A DNA stretch of 8,585 nucleotides from Thermoleophilia bacterium (GTDB taxonomy: Bacteria; Actinomycetota; Thermoleophilia; Gaiellales; Gaiellaceae), in contig JAOUEK010000059.1 of NCBI GenBank assembly GCA_029858755.1, positions 1 to 8,585 on the forward strand, read 5' to 3'. Each line of letters begins with the position of its first letter. Positions within the stretch are counted from its first letter, which is position 1. This document shows, in pieces, positions 1 through 6,367 of the stretch. The notes beneath the pieces are model-generated. The model was not told the DNA's origin and did not search any database. It saw nothing but the letters and a program-made list of their open reading frames with translations. Made by a program: the position numbers and the translations under genes.

Positions 1-352
1 TCGCGTGCACGAACGAGGAGATGTAGTCGACGGTGGGAAGCGTGACGAAGCTGCCGCCGGCCGCCCCCTTCGAGGTGCGGATCAGGCTCTGCGCCGCGAG
101 CACGCGGAGTGCCTCGCGGATCGTCGCCCGGCTGACCCCGAAGTCGGCGGCGAGGGCGGCCTCGCTGGGCAGGCGCTGCCCGGGGGTCAGCTCGCCGGTC
201 ATGATCAGCTCGCGGAGCTGATCCGCAACCTGCTCGTACGCCTTCCGCACGCGGCGCACTGCGACGCCCGGCGGAGTATCCGTCGTCCCGCGCAGCGAGC
301 GGGCAGCCGGCTCGGCGTCGGTGTCGCCGCCGGCGTCGTGAGGCTCGGTCAA
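1..352 (-). CDS. GntR-family transcriptional regulator, FadR-type (N-terminal 117 residues, cut by window edge)
   Basis: Likely ligand-responsive repressor of the two divergent operons. Residues about 39-103 form the winged helix-turn-helix of the GntR family. It opens with AYEQVADQLRELIMTGEL, followed by the diagnostic LTPGQRLPSEAALAADFGVS and RATIREALRVL (recognition helix), then a wing with GAAGGSF. The beginning of the effector-binding domain follows (TVDYISSFVHA), a FadR/FCD-like transition, but that domain lies outside the window, so the ligand class cannot be judged. Start chosen: TTG at 352-350, preceded six bases upstream by GAGG, which overlaps the HyuB stop. GTG codons at 259 and 250 lie closer to the domain but have no Shine-Dalgarno. 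The TTG start gives a roughly 36-residue Asp/Ala/Pro-rich, probably disordered, extension. It is the last visible gene of the leftward operon, eight bases after HyuB, so its expression should follow that of the operon it probably controls. Confidence 0.9.
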   Translation of the reverse strand, partial: MTEPHDAGGDTDAEPAARSLRGTTDTPPGVAVRRVRKAYEQVADQLRELIMTGELTPGQRLPSEAALAADFGVSRATIREALRVLAAQSLIRTSKGAAGGSFVTLPTVDYISSFVHA

Positions 353-363
353 CGTCGTCCTCA
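353..363 (-). promoter_or_regulatory. Shine-Dalgarno site overlapping the HyuB stop, sets a TTG start
   Basis: On the minus strand the HyuB stop TGA (363-361) runs straight into a GAGG ribosome-binding core (362-359). Six bases later comes TTG (352-350), in frame with the GntR helix-turn-helix. This supports the rare TTG as the real start and suggests translational coupling of the regulator to HyuB. Confidence 0.6.
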
Positions 364-2271
364 GTCGATCCCGAACTCCCGGTTCCCGGCCAGCGAGCTC
401 GGGGAGGACGACGGCGGCAGCCCACGCTCCGCGTAGTAGTCGGTCAGCGACGTGAACCGCGGTCGCTCGCGCAGCTCCGCCCGCAGCGCCGCCGTCGCCC
501 CGTCGTCGATCTCCAGCGACTGCTCGTCGGCGAAGACGACGCCGTACGCGTCTCGGGCGAGCTCGATGGTCGTGAAGTCGTCGAGCACGTCCTCGCGGAC
601 GAGTGCCGGGTCGCGGTCGAGCGGGTCGCCGTAGCCGGCGGCGTTCGGCTCGCGGAACTCGATGAACTCGCCCGCGGCGAAGGGGACGCCGGTGACCTTG
701 GCGTGGAGCAGCTCCTGGCGCAGCGTGTCCGGGTTGCGACGGCACGAGGCGACCAGGCCGTCCCAGCCCCCGAAGATGCCCATCGGCGCGTCCGTCTGGC
801 GGTCGCCCTCGCACGAGTACACACCGTCGACGAGGAAGCGGTTGCGCCGGATGATGCCGATGCCGCCGCGCCACTTCCCGGGAGCCGCGGGCTCCGGGCG
901 GAGCTCGTACTGGTCGCACCGCATCGGGAAGCGCATGTCGAGCTCCTCGATCGGGTTGTTGCGCGTGTTCGCCATCAGGTTGTCGACCGAGTCCATCGCG
1001 TCCTTGCCGTGTCGGCCGCCGTAGGAGCCCTCGTTGACCTCGAGGTACAGCCAGTACTCGCCGGCGGACTCGTCGAACCCGGAGTACGCGCAGAAGTGGA
1101 TCCCCGCGGAGTTGCCCGCGGTCACCTTGTCCGGGAGCGCCTCCGCGAGCGCGAGAATCGTGTTGTCGACGACCCGCTGCACCTGCGTGAAGCGCGAGAA
1201 GCACGCCCGCGGGAAGTTGGGGTTGAAGATCGTCCCCTTCGGGGCGATCACGTCGACCGGCCGGAACACCCCGTCGTTCTGCGGCACGTGCTCGGGGAAC
1301 GTCACCTCGTCCAGCAGGATCGTGCGCACCGCGTAGTAGGCGCCGACGAGCAGCGAGCCCTCGAACGGCACGTTGAAGCCGGTCGGCACCTCCGGGTTGG
1401 ACCCCGTGAGGTCGATCGTGATCCGGTCGCCCTTGACCACGACCTTCGTCTCCACGCGCAGGCGCACGTCGCGGTTGCGGGCGTCGTCGTCGAGCCAGCC
1501 CACGATCGGGCCGTACTCCCCGTCCGGGATCTTCTCGATCTCGGCGCGCAGCATCCGCTCCGAGTAGTCCATCCAGTCGTACGCCGCGCTCATCACGACG
1601 TCGTCCCCGTAGCGCTGCACCAGTCGCAGGAACCGCTCACGGCCGAGCTGGCACGCGGCGAGCATGGCGTTCATGTCGCCACGGTTCATCGTCTCCGTGC
1701 GGACGTTGTCGAAGATCATGCGGTCGACGTCCGTGTTGAGCTCGCCGCGGCGGTACCAGCGCAGGCCGTTGTAGAGCTTCGCCTCGGCGTAGACGTCGAA
1801 GGCGTCGGCGTTGATGCCCGGGAACGAGCCGCCGACGTCGAGCACGTGCGCGGTGACGGCGGCCCAGCCGAGCAGCTCGCCCTCGTGGAAGATCGGCACA
1901 GCGACGGCGACGTCCGGGGAGTGCGAGGCGCCGAGGTACGGGTGGTTGTGGACGATCACGTCCCCCTCCTCCACGTCGTCGCCCAACCGGTGCAGGAAGC
2001 CGCGGATGTACCAGGGCAGCGAGCCGATGTGCATCGGCGTCGAGTCGGACTCGCAGAGCTCGCGCCCCTCCGCGTCGAAGATCCCGGCACCGAGGTCCTC
2101 GGACTCGCGGATGATCGACGAGTAGCTCATGCGGAAGAGCACGCCGGCCATCTCCTTGGCGATCGCGTGGAAGGCGCCGCCGAGCACGCGCAGCGTGATC
2201 GGGTCGACCTCCACCCGCGGGCGGGTCGGGGGCCCGGGATGCTTGCCGACCTCGTATTCGGTCACGGACAT
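361..2271 (-). CDS. hyuB: Hydantoinase B / oxoprolinase-family (acetone/acetophenone carboxylase alpha-like) subunit
   Basis: 636 residues, full length for HyuB. It works with HyuA in ATP-dependent hydrolysis of cyclic amides (hydantoins, 5-oxoproline, lactams) or carboxylation of ketones; the sequence does not say which. Family marks seen: DPITLRVL near residue 23; EMAGVLFRMSYSSIIRESEDLGAGIFD at about 40-66, here with a Ser/Ile-rich variant; GDVIVHNHPYLGASHSPD at 103-120; HVLDVGGSFPG at 142-152; NRGDMNAMLAACQLG at 196-210; GYGDPLDRDPALVREDV at 546-562, ending in AYGVVF. H117, D120 and H142 have the spacing I recall for the Mn ligands of acetone carboxylase. The family's usual NDPY appears as NHPY. 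ATG at 2271 is preceded by AGGAGG at 2285-2280 with eight bases between; this site overlaps the HyuA stop. No small gamma subunit (as in acetone carboxylase) follows; a GntR gene does. Family assignment is firm, substrate open. Confidence 0.93.
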   Translation of the reverse strand: MSVTEYEVGKHPGPPTRPRVEVDPITLRVLGGAFHAIAKEMAGVLFRMSYSSIIRESEDLGAGIFDAEGRELCESDSTPMHIGSLPWYIRGFLHRLGDDVEEGDVIVHNHPYLGASHSPDVAVAVPIFHEGELLGWAAVTAHVLDVGGSFPGINADAFDVYAEAKLYNGLRWYRRGELNTDVDRMIFDNVRTETMNRGDMNAMLAACQLGRERFLRLVQRYGDDVVMSAAYDWMDYSERMLRAEIEKIPDGEYGPIVGWLDDDARNRDVRLRVETKVVVKGDRITIDLTGSNPEVPTGFNVPFEGSLLVGAYYAVRTILLDEVTFPEHVPQNDGVFRPVDVIAPKGTIFNPNFPRACFSRFTQVQRVVDNTILALAEALPDKVTAGNSAGIHFCAYSGFDESAGEYWLYLEVNEGSYGGRHGKDAMDSVDNLMANTRNNPIEELDMRFPMRCDQYELRPEPAAPGKWRGGIGIIRRNRFLVDGVYSCEGDRQTDAPMGIFGGWDGLVASCRRNPDTLRQELLHAKVTGVPFAAGEFIEFREPNAAGYGDPLDRDPALVREDVLDDFTTIELARDAYGVVFADEQSLEIDDGATAALRAELRERPRFTSLTDYYAERGLPPSSSPSSLAGNREFGID

Positions 2272-2283
2272 GTGGGCTCCCTC

Positions 2284-4416
2284 CTAGACGGTCTCGCTCG
2301 CGACGGCACCCAAGGCGGCGGCGAGCGCCTTCGCCTCGGCCGACGCGGCGACCTCGATGACGATGTTCCCGAACCGGTCGACGTGAGCCGTCATCCCGGG
2401 TGGGATCACGGTCGTCGTGTCGTACTGGTTGACGATCGCCGGGCCGGCGAGTCGGTTGCCGGCCTTCAGCGCAGCCCGGTCGTAGGAGCGCGTGGGCACC
2501 TGCTGCAGCGTCCCGCCGACGTGGAACCACGCCTCGCCCTCGTCACGCAGCGCGGCGTCGGGCGACTCGCCTCCGTGCTCCACCTCGCTCGTCTCGAGCG
2601 GCGGCATCAGCCCCACGCCGCGGACGCGGACGTTCGGGATCTCGATGTCCGACTCCTCGAAGCGGCGCGAGTACTCCCGCTCGTGGATGTCGTGGAAGTC
2701 GGCGCGGACGCGCTCCTCCCACGGGTGGTCGACCGGGCCGGCGGGGACGTCCACGCGCAGCTCGTAGCCCTGGCCGAGGTACCGGCAGTCGGCGATCCGG
2801 TGCACGACCACCTGGTCCGGCGCCACCCCGTCCTCGGCGAGCTGGGTCCGCACCTTCTCCTCGAGCCGGTCGAACAGCTCCTCCAGCGCAGGCTGGTCGA
2901 GCGAGGAGAGGCGCTGGTAGGCGGTCGCCACCTCCTCGTAGACCATGTCGGTGGCGAGCAGCCCCATCGCGGCGGTGACGCCCGGGTACGGCGGCACGAG
3001 CACGTGCGGGGTGCCGACCTCGAGCGCGATCTGGGCGGCGAAGAGCGGCCCCGCGCCTCCTTCGGCCACCAGCGCGAAGTCACGCGGGTCGTAGCCCTTG
3101 CGCACCGAGTTCTCCTCGATCGACTGCACCATCGAGTGGGTGAGGATCTGCACGGCGCCCATCGACGCCTCCTCCACCGACATGCCGAGCGCCTTCGCCG
3201 GCCCCTCCTCGAACGCGCGGCGGGCGAGGTCGGCCCGCAGCGTCATGCCGCCGCCGAGGAACGCCTCGGGCTGCAGCCAGCCGAGGTTGACCATCGCGTC
3301 GGTGGCGGTCGCCTCGGTGCCGCCGCGGTCGTACGCCGCAGGGCCCGGGTCGGCGCCTGCGGAGCGCGGGCCGACGCGGAAGATCCCGCCCTGGTCGACG
3401 TACGCGATCGAGCCGCCGCCGGCGCCGATCGTGTCCACGTCGACCATCGGGATCATCGCCTGGTAGGGGCCGACGCGCGTGTCGAGCAGGTGCTTCATGC
3501 GCAGCCTGCCCTCCTGCGCGAGGCCGATGTCGGCCGAGGTGCCGCCGACGTCGAGCGTGATCACGTTCCCGTAGCCCGCCTGCTTGCCCGCCCAGATGCC
3601 GCCGACGACCCCGGCGACGGGGCCCGACATGAGCAGGTTGACCGGCCGCTGCACCGCCGCCTCCGGCGTGGCCACGCCGCTCGCCGACGTCATCAGGTGG
3701 ACGTGCGTGCGCAGCCCCAGCTCGTGGAGCTCCTGCTCGAGCCGGCCCACATACGTCGCCACCTTGGGGCCGACGTACGCGTTGAGGCAGACGGTGGAGA
3801 AGCGCTCGTACTCCCGGTACTGCGGGAGCACCTCCGAGGAGACCGAGAGGAACGCCTCCGGGAACTCGTCGCGGACGATCTCCGCCACGCGCTGCTCGTG
3901 CTCGGCGTTCAGGAACGAGAAGAGGAAGCAGACCGCGACCGCGTCGACGCCGGCCTCCTTGAGCTTGCGTACCTGCGCGCGGGCCGCCTCCTCGTCGAGC
4001 GGGACGAGCACCGTGCCGTCGCGGGAGACGCGCTCGGGCACCGTCAGCCGGTCGCGTCGACGCACGATCGGATACCGCTGCCAGGGGAGGTCCTGGTAGT
4101 TGGAGAAGTTGAGCGGCTTCTTGTGGCGCGCGATGTGGAGGATGTCGCGGTAGCCCTCGGTCGTGATCAGGCCGACGCGGGCGCCGTTGTGCTCGATCAC
4201 GATGTTCGTCGCGATCGTCGTGCCGTGGAAGACCTGGTCGAGCGACGACGGCGCCTCGCCGGCCTCCTCGGTCAGCTCGCGGATCCCCTGCACCGTGCCC
4301 TGCGACGGGTCGTCCGGTGTCGTCGGAAGCTTGTGCACGAGCACCGTTCCCGACTCGTCGTCGACGTAGATCAGGTCGGTGAAGGTGCCACCGACGTCCA
4401 CCCCGATGCGCTTCAT
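2284..4416 (-). CDS. hyuA: Hydantoinase A / oxoprolinase-family ATP-binding subunit
   Basis: 710 residues, normal HyuA length. It belongs to the actin/hexokinase-like ATPase superfamily and activates the substrate by phosphorylation for the HyuB partner. Seen: phosphate-1 loop RIGVDVGGTFTDLI at 3-16; FHGTTIATNIVIEH at 63-76; linker domain with FLNAYVGP-like LNAYVGPKV at 211-219; MSGPVAGVVGG at 263-273; phosphate-2 loop TLDVGGTSADIGL at 287-299; DTIGAGGGSIAYVD at 328-341; RSAGADPGPAAYDRGG at 351-366; EGGAGPLFA at 452-460; and a C-terminal beta-rich domain ending QYDTTTVIPPG at 664-674. In the last of the ATPase motifs a Phe (F459) stands where HyuA proteins usually have His. ATG at 4416 overlaps the stop of the upstream MDR gene (ATGA) and has GGAGG six bases upstream. 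The same frame stays open far upstream, but that part overlaps MDR coding sequence and is not protein-like. Confidence 0.95.
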   Translation of the reverse strand: MKRIGVDVGGTFTDLIYVDDESGTVLVHKLPTTPDDPSQGTVQGIRELTEEAGEAPSSLDQVFHGTTIATNIVIEHNGARVGLITTEGYRDILHIARHKKPLNFSNYQDLPWQRYPIVRRRDRLTVPERVSRDGTVLVPLDEEAARAQVRKLKEAGVDAVAVCFLFSFLNAEHEQRVAEIVRDEFPEAFLSVSSEVLPQYREYERFSTVCLNAYVGPKVATYVGRLEQELHELGLRTHVHLMTSASGVATPEAAVQRPVNLLMSGPVAGVVGGIWAGKQAGYGNVITLDVGGTSADIGLAQEGRLRMKHLLDTRVGPYQAMIPMVDVDTIGAGGGSIAYVDQGGIFRVGPRSAGADPGPAAYDRGGTEATATDAMVNLGWLQPEAFLGGGMTLRADLARRAFEEGPAKALGMSVEEASMGAVQILTHSMVQSIEENSVRKGYDPRDFALVAEGGAGPLFAAQIALEVGTPHVLVPPYPGVTAAMGLLATDMVYEEVATAYQRLSSLDQPALEELFDRLEEKVRTQLAEDGVAPDQVVVHRIADCRYLGQGYELRVDVPAGPVDHPWEERVRADFHDIHEREYSRRFEESDIEIPNVRVRGVGLMPPLETSEVEHGGESPDAALRDEGEAWFHVGGTLQQVPTRSYDRAALKAGNRLAGPAIVNQYDTTTVIPPGMTAHVDRFGNIVIEVAASAEAKALAAALGAVASETV

Positions 4417-5456
4417 GCGGCACCTCCCGTGGTGAGCACGATCTTCCCGAAGAACGCGCGGGACTCCATCAGGTCTGTCGCCTCCTTGACCTCCTCGAGC
4501 GGGAAGGTCGCGGCCACCTGCGGCTTGAGGGCGCCGCGTGCGATCAGGGCGAAGCACGCCTCGACCTCGGCGCGCGTGAACACGAACGACCCGATCACCG
4601 ACAGCTGGCGGCGGAAGAAGGGGATGATGTCGAAGGGGACGACCTCGCCGCTGTGGCCGCCGCAGATCACGAGGCGGCCGTCCTTGCGCAGCGAGTCGAG
4701 GCCGTGCTGGAAGAGCTCGCCGCCGACGTGCTCGTAGACCACGTCGACCCCTTCGCCGCCGGTCGCCTCCATCACCTCGGCGACCACGTCCTGCGTCGTG
4801 TAGTTGATGCCGACGTCCATCCCCAGCGCGGCCGCCCGCTCCAGCTTGTCGTCGCGGCTCGAGTTGCCGATCACGAAGGCGCCGGCGTGCTTGGCCACCT
4901 GCACCGCGGCCGAGCCGATGCCGCTCCCGACCGAGTTGATGAGCACCGTCTCCCCCGACCGAAGGCCCGCCCGCGTGATCAGCATGTGCCACGCCGTGCC
5001 GAACGCGATGTGGGCGGCGGCGGCCTCGACGTCGGAGACACCGTCCGGGATCGGTATCAGCTGGGACGTCTTGCACGTCACCTTCTCCGCGTAGGCGCCG
5101 CCCGAGCCCATGCTCACGAACCAGTCGGGCGCAACGCAGAGCGACTCGCGCCCCGTGCGGCAGTAGGCGCAGGCCCCGCAGACGGCGATCAGGTAGACCG
5201 CCACGCGATCGCCGACCTGCCAGCCGGTGACGCCCTCCCCGAGCGCCGCGATCCGGCCCACCGGCTCCACGCCGAGCGTGTGCGGGAAGGCGACCGGAAA
5301 GCGCGAGGTGCCCTCGCGGACGTCCACGTCGAGGTGGTTGAGGGCGGTCGCAGTGACGTCGACGACGACCTCTCCCGGGCCAGGAGTCGGGTCGGGCTGC
5401 TCCTCCACCCGAAGCACGTCGGAGTTGCCGAACTCGTGGAAGACGACCGCCTTCAC
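4413..5456 (-). CDS. MDR-superfamily NAD(P)H-dependent oxidoreductase (zinc-binding dehydrogenase / quinone-reductase type)
   Basis: 347 residues, typical for medium-chain dehydrogenases/reductases. The GroES-like N-terminal domain spans about 1-125 and includes PGPGEVVVDV and TALNHLDVDVREG. A structural zinc lobe is seen at C93, C96, C99 and C107 (CGACAYCRTGRESLC). The Rossmann domain carries VLINSVGSGIGSAAVQVAK at 171-189. In the catalytic zinc site the usual Cys position falls in LNHLDVD and the usual GHE is GVE (62-64), so catalytic zinc is probably absent. This resembles the LNHLD group annotated loosely as alcohol dehydrogenase or quinone oxidoreductase. The C-terminal FPLEEVKEATDLMESRAFFGKIVL is family-typical. 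The start is GTG at 5456, with GAGGAG six bases upstream. It is the first gene of the leftward operon and overlaps HyuA by four bases, so its substrate is probably linked to the HyuAB reaction. The substrate is unknown; it could reduce an enone or an aldehyde. Confidence 0.9.
   Translation of the reverse strand: MKAVVFHEFGNSDVLRVEEQPDPTPGPGEVVVDVTATALNHLDVDVREGTSRFPVAFPHTLGVEPVGRIAALGEGVTGWQVGDRVAVYLIAVCGACAYCRTGRESLCVAPDWFVSMGSGGAYAEKVTCKTSQLIPIPDGVSDVEAAAAHIAFGTAWHMLITRAGLRSGETVLINSVGSGIGSAAVQVAKHAGAFVIGNSSRDDKLERAAALGMDVGINYTTQDVVAEVMEATGGEGVDVVYEHVGGELFQHGLDSLRKDGRLVICGGHSGEVVPFDIIPFFRRQLSVIGSFVFTRAEVEACFALIARGALKPQVAATFPLEEVKEATDLMESRAFFGKIVLTTGGAA
4417..4427 (-). promoter_or_regulatory. 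Shine-Dalgarno and ATGA coupling site that set the HyuA start
   Basis: The minus strand reads GGAGG (4427-4423), six bases, then ATGA. ATG (4416-4414) begins HyuA and TGA (4415-4413) ends the MDR gene. This settles the HyuA start, although its frame has no stop for about 1.9 kb upstream, and predicts coupled translation of the two proteins. Confidence 0.8.
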
Positions 5457-5486
5457 GCAAAGCTCCTCTCGTCGGTGGTACCGGAC

Positions 5487-5515
5487 TTGTGTTTATGTCT
5501 GACATTCGCGATTCT
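5487..5515 (+). promoter_or_regulatory. Putative rightward promoter, facing and overlapping the leftward one
   Basis: TTGTGT (5487-5492), a 17-base spacer, and GATTCT (5510-5515). The match is weaker than the leftward promoter: three of six at -10, and TTG plus little else at -35. The predicted transcript start at about 5522-5524 falls just before the ATG at 5525, which has no Shine-Dalgarno, so the lyase message would be leaderless or nearly so. Confidence 0.4.
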
Positions 5516-5520
5516 GTCAA
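5492..5520 (-). promoter_or_regulatory. Sigma70-like promoter of the leftward MDR-hyuA-hyuB-gntR operon
   Basis: Read on the minus strand, a perfect TTGACA (5520-5515) is followed by a 17-base spacer and CATAAA (5497-5492), four of six matches to TATAAT. The predicted transcript start is near 5485, leaving a leader of about 28 bases with GAGGAG in front of the GTG at 5456. This is the only clearly AT-richer stretch in the surrounding few kilobases. Confidence 0.6.
5495..5505. promoter_or_regulatory. Perfect 11-base palindrome ATGTCTGACAT, probable GntR operator
   Basis: ATGTC-T-GACAT is a perfect inverted repeat with a one-base centre. It lies inside the -35/-10 spacer of the rightward promoter and overlaps the spacer and -10 of the leftward one. 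Short compact palindromes with GT...AC half sites are usual for FadR-type GntR regulators, and such a regulator is encoded at the end of the leftward operon. A third half site (TGTCA, 5515-5519) pairs with TGACA (5500-5504) across ten bases. That this regulator binds here is inference. Confidence 0.5.
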
Positions 5521-5524
5521 TTCG

Positions 5525-6367
5525 ATGCCGCCCCTCACCGCCGCGCGATCGTTCCTCTTCGTCCCCGGGAGCGACGAGCGCAAGCTCGGGAAGGCGCTCG
5601 ACGCAGGAGCCGACGTCGTGATCGCGGATCTCGAAGACGCCGTGCTGCCGGAGGAGAAGGGCCGGGCGCGGACGCTCGCCACGGAGGTGCTGGCGGGCGC
5701 CGCGACGGAGAGCATCCGCCTCGTGCGCGTGAACGCGCTCGGCACGCCGTGGCACGACGACGACCTCGCCGCGCTGTCGGCAGAGACGGTGGACGGGATC
5801 GTGCTGCCGAAGGCGTCGCCGCACGCGGCGCAGCGCGCCGCGGCGGGCGGACTCCCCGTGGTGGCGATCGTCGAGACCGCCGACGGCCTGCGAAGCGCCC
5901 ATGCGGTCGCCTCGGTGCCCGGCGTCGAGGCTCTCGTGCTGGGCGCCGTCGACCTGGGCCTCGAGCTCGGCCTGGAGCCGCGCAGCGACGGCCAGGAGTT
6001 GCTGTTCGCCCGCTCCACGCTGGTCGTCGACTCGGCGGCGGCGGGGATCCGCCCGCCTGTCGACCAGGTGTGGGTCGACGTCCGCGACCTCGCGGGGCTC
6101 GAGCGCGACTGCGCGCTCGCGCGCTCGCTCGGCTTCCGGGGGAAGGCGTGCATCCACCCTGCCCAGGTAGAGGTCGTCAACAACGCGTTCTCGCCGTCGG
6201 CCGACGAGGTGGCGAGCGCGCAGGCCGTGGTCACCGCGTACGAGCAGGCCGCGGCAGAGGGACGGGGCGCCGTCGCCCTCGACGGGCAGATGATCGACCT
6301 GCCCGTCGTCGAGCGGGCGCGTCGCGTCCTTGCCAACGCGAAGAGGAGCGTGCTGCATGTCGAGTGA
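5525..6367 (+). CDS. HpcH/HpaI aldolase / CitE-like CoA-ester lyase
   Basis: 280 residues, the usual length for CitE-like lyases. These cleave malyl-, methylmalyl- or citramalyl-CoA in a Mg-dependent retro-Claisen reaction to an acyl-CoA plus glyoxylate or pyruvate. Seen: RSFLFVPGSDERKLGKALDAGAD at 8-30 and VVIADLEDAV at 31-40; substrate-binding Arg in LVRVNA (R68); DGIVLPKA at 90-97; Mg-ligand Glu in IVETADG (E117) and the presumed Asp in LGAVDLG (D143); GFRGKACIHPAQVEVVN at 203-219; C-terminal lid DGQMIDLPVVERARRVL at 253-269. The start chosen is ATG at 5525. In-frame starts at 5489 and 5495 lie inside the promoter/operator region and would add an atypical tail; none of the three has a Shine-Dalgarno. 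It is the first gene of the rightward operon and overlaps the MaoC gene by 11 bases. Malyl- versus citramalyl-CoA specificity cannot be decided. Confidence 0.9.
   Translation: MPPLTAARSFLFVPGSDERKLGKALDAGADVVIADLEDAVLPEEKGRARTLATEVLAGAATESIRLVRVNALGTPWHDDDLAALSAETVDGIVLPKASPHAAQRAAAGGLPVVAIVETADGLRSAHAVASVPGVEALVLGAVDLGLELGLEPRSDGQELLFARSTLVVDSAAAGIRPPVDQVWVDVRDLAGLERDCALARSLGFRGKACIHPAQVEVVNNAFSPSADEVASAQAVVTAYEQAAAEGRGAVALDGQMIDLPVVERARRVLANAKRSVLHVE

Noticed and set aside
2272..2283. Possible terminator or promoter between hyuA and hyuB
   Set aside because: Only 12 bases separate the genes, filled by the HyuB ribosome-binding site; no hairpin with a T tract is present.
703..4737. A 4-kb open frame on the plus strand (1344 codons) antisense to hyuB, hyuA and part of the MDR gene
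   Set aside because: It is a shadow of high-GC codon bias on the real minus-strand genes. The translation is rich in Arg, Val, His, Asp and Ala with no recognisable domain, and hyuA/hyuB underneath are unmistakable.
4413..5456. MDR gene as a crotonyl-CoA carboxylase/reductase linked to the ethylmalonyl-CoA pathway
   Set aside because: At 347 residues it is much shorter than that family as I know it, and it has the generic LNHLD-type zinc-lobe architecture with no feature pointing to the carboxylating reductases.
5474..5484. CGGTGGTACCG, a possible second operator (FadR-like TGGT...ACC) in the leader of the leftward operon
   Set aside because: The arms are only four bases around GGTACC, and such GC-rich repeats are expected by chance here. 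The ATGTCTGACAT site is far stronger and better placed.
4417..6336. Upstream extension of the hyuA frame, which would make a 1350-residue fusion protein
   Set aside because: The extension is out of frame with the clear MDR gene, then antisense to the CoA lyase, and has low-complexity Ser/Arg/Ala composition. HyuA begins naturally at MKRIGVDVGG with its own Shine-Dalgarno.
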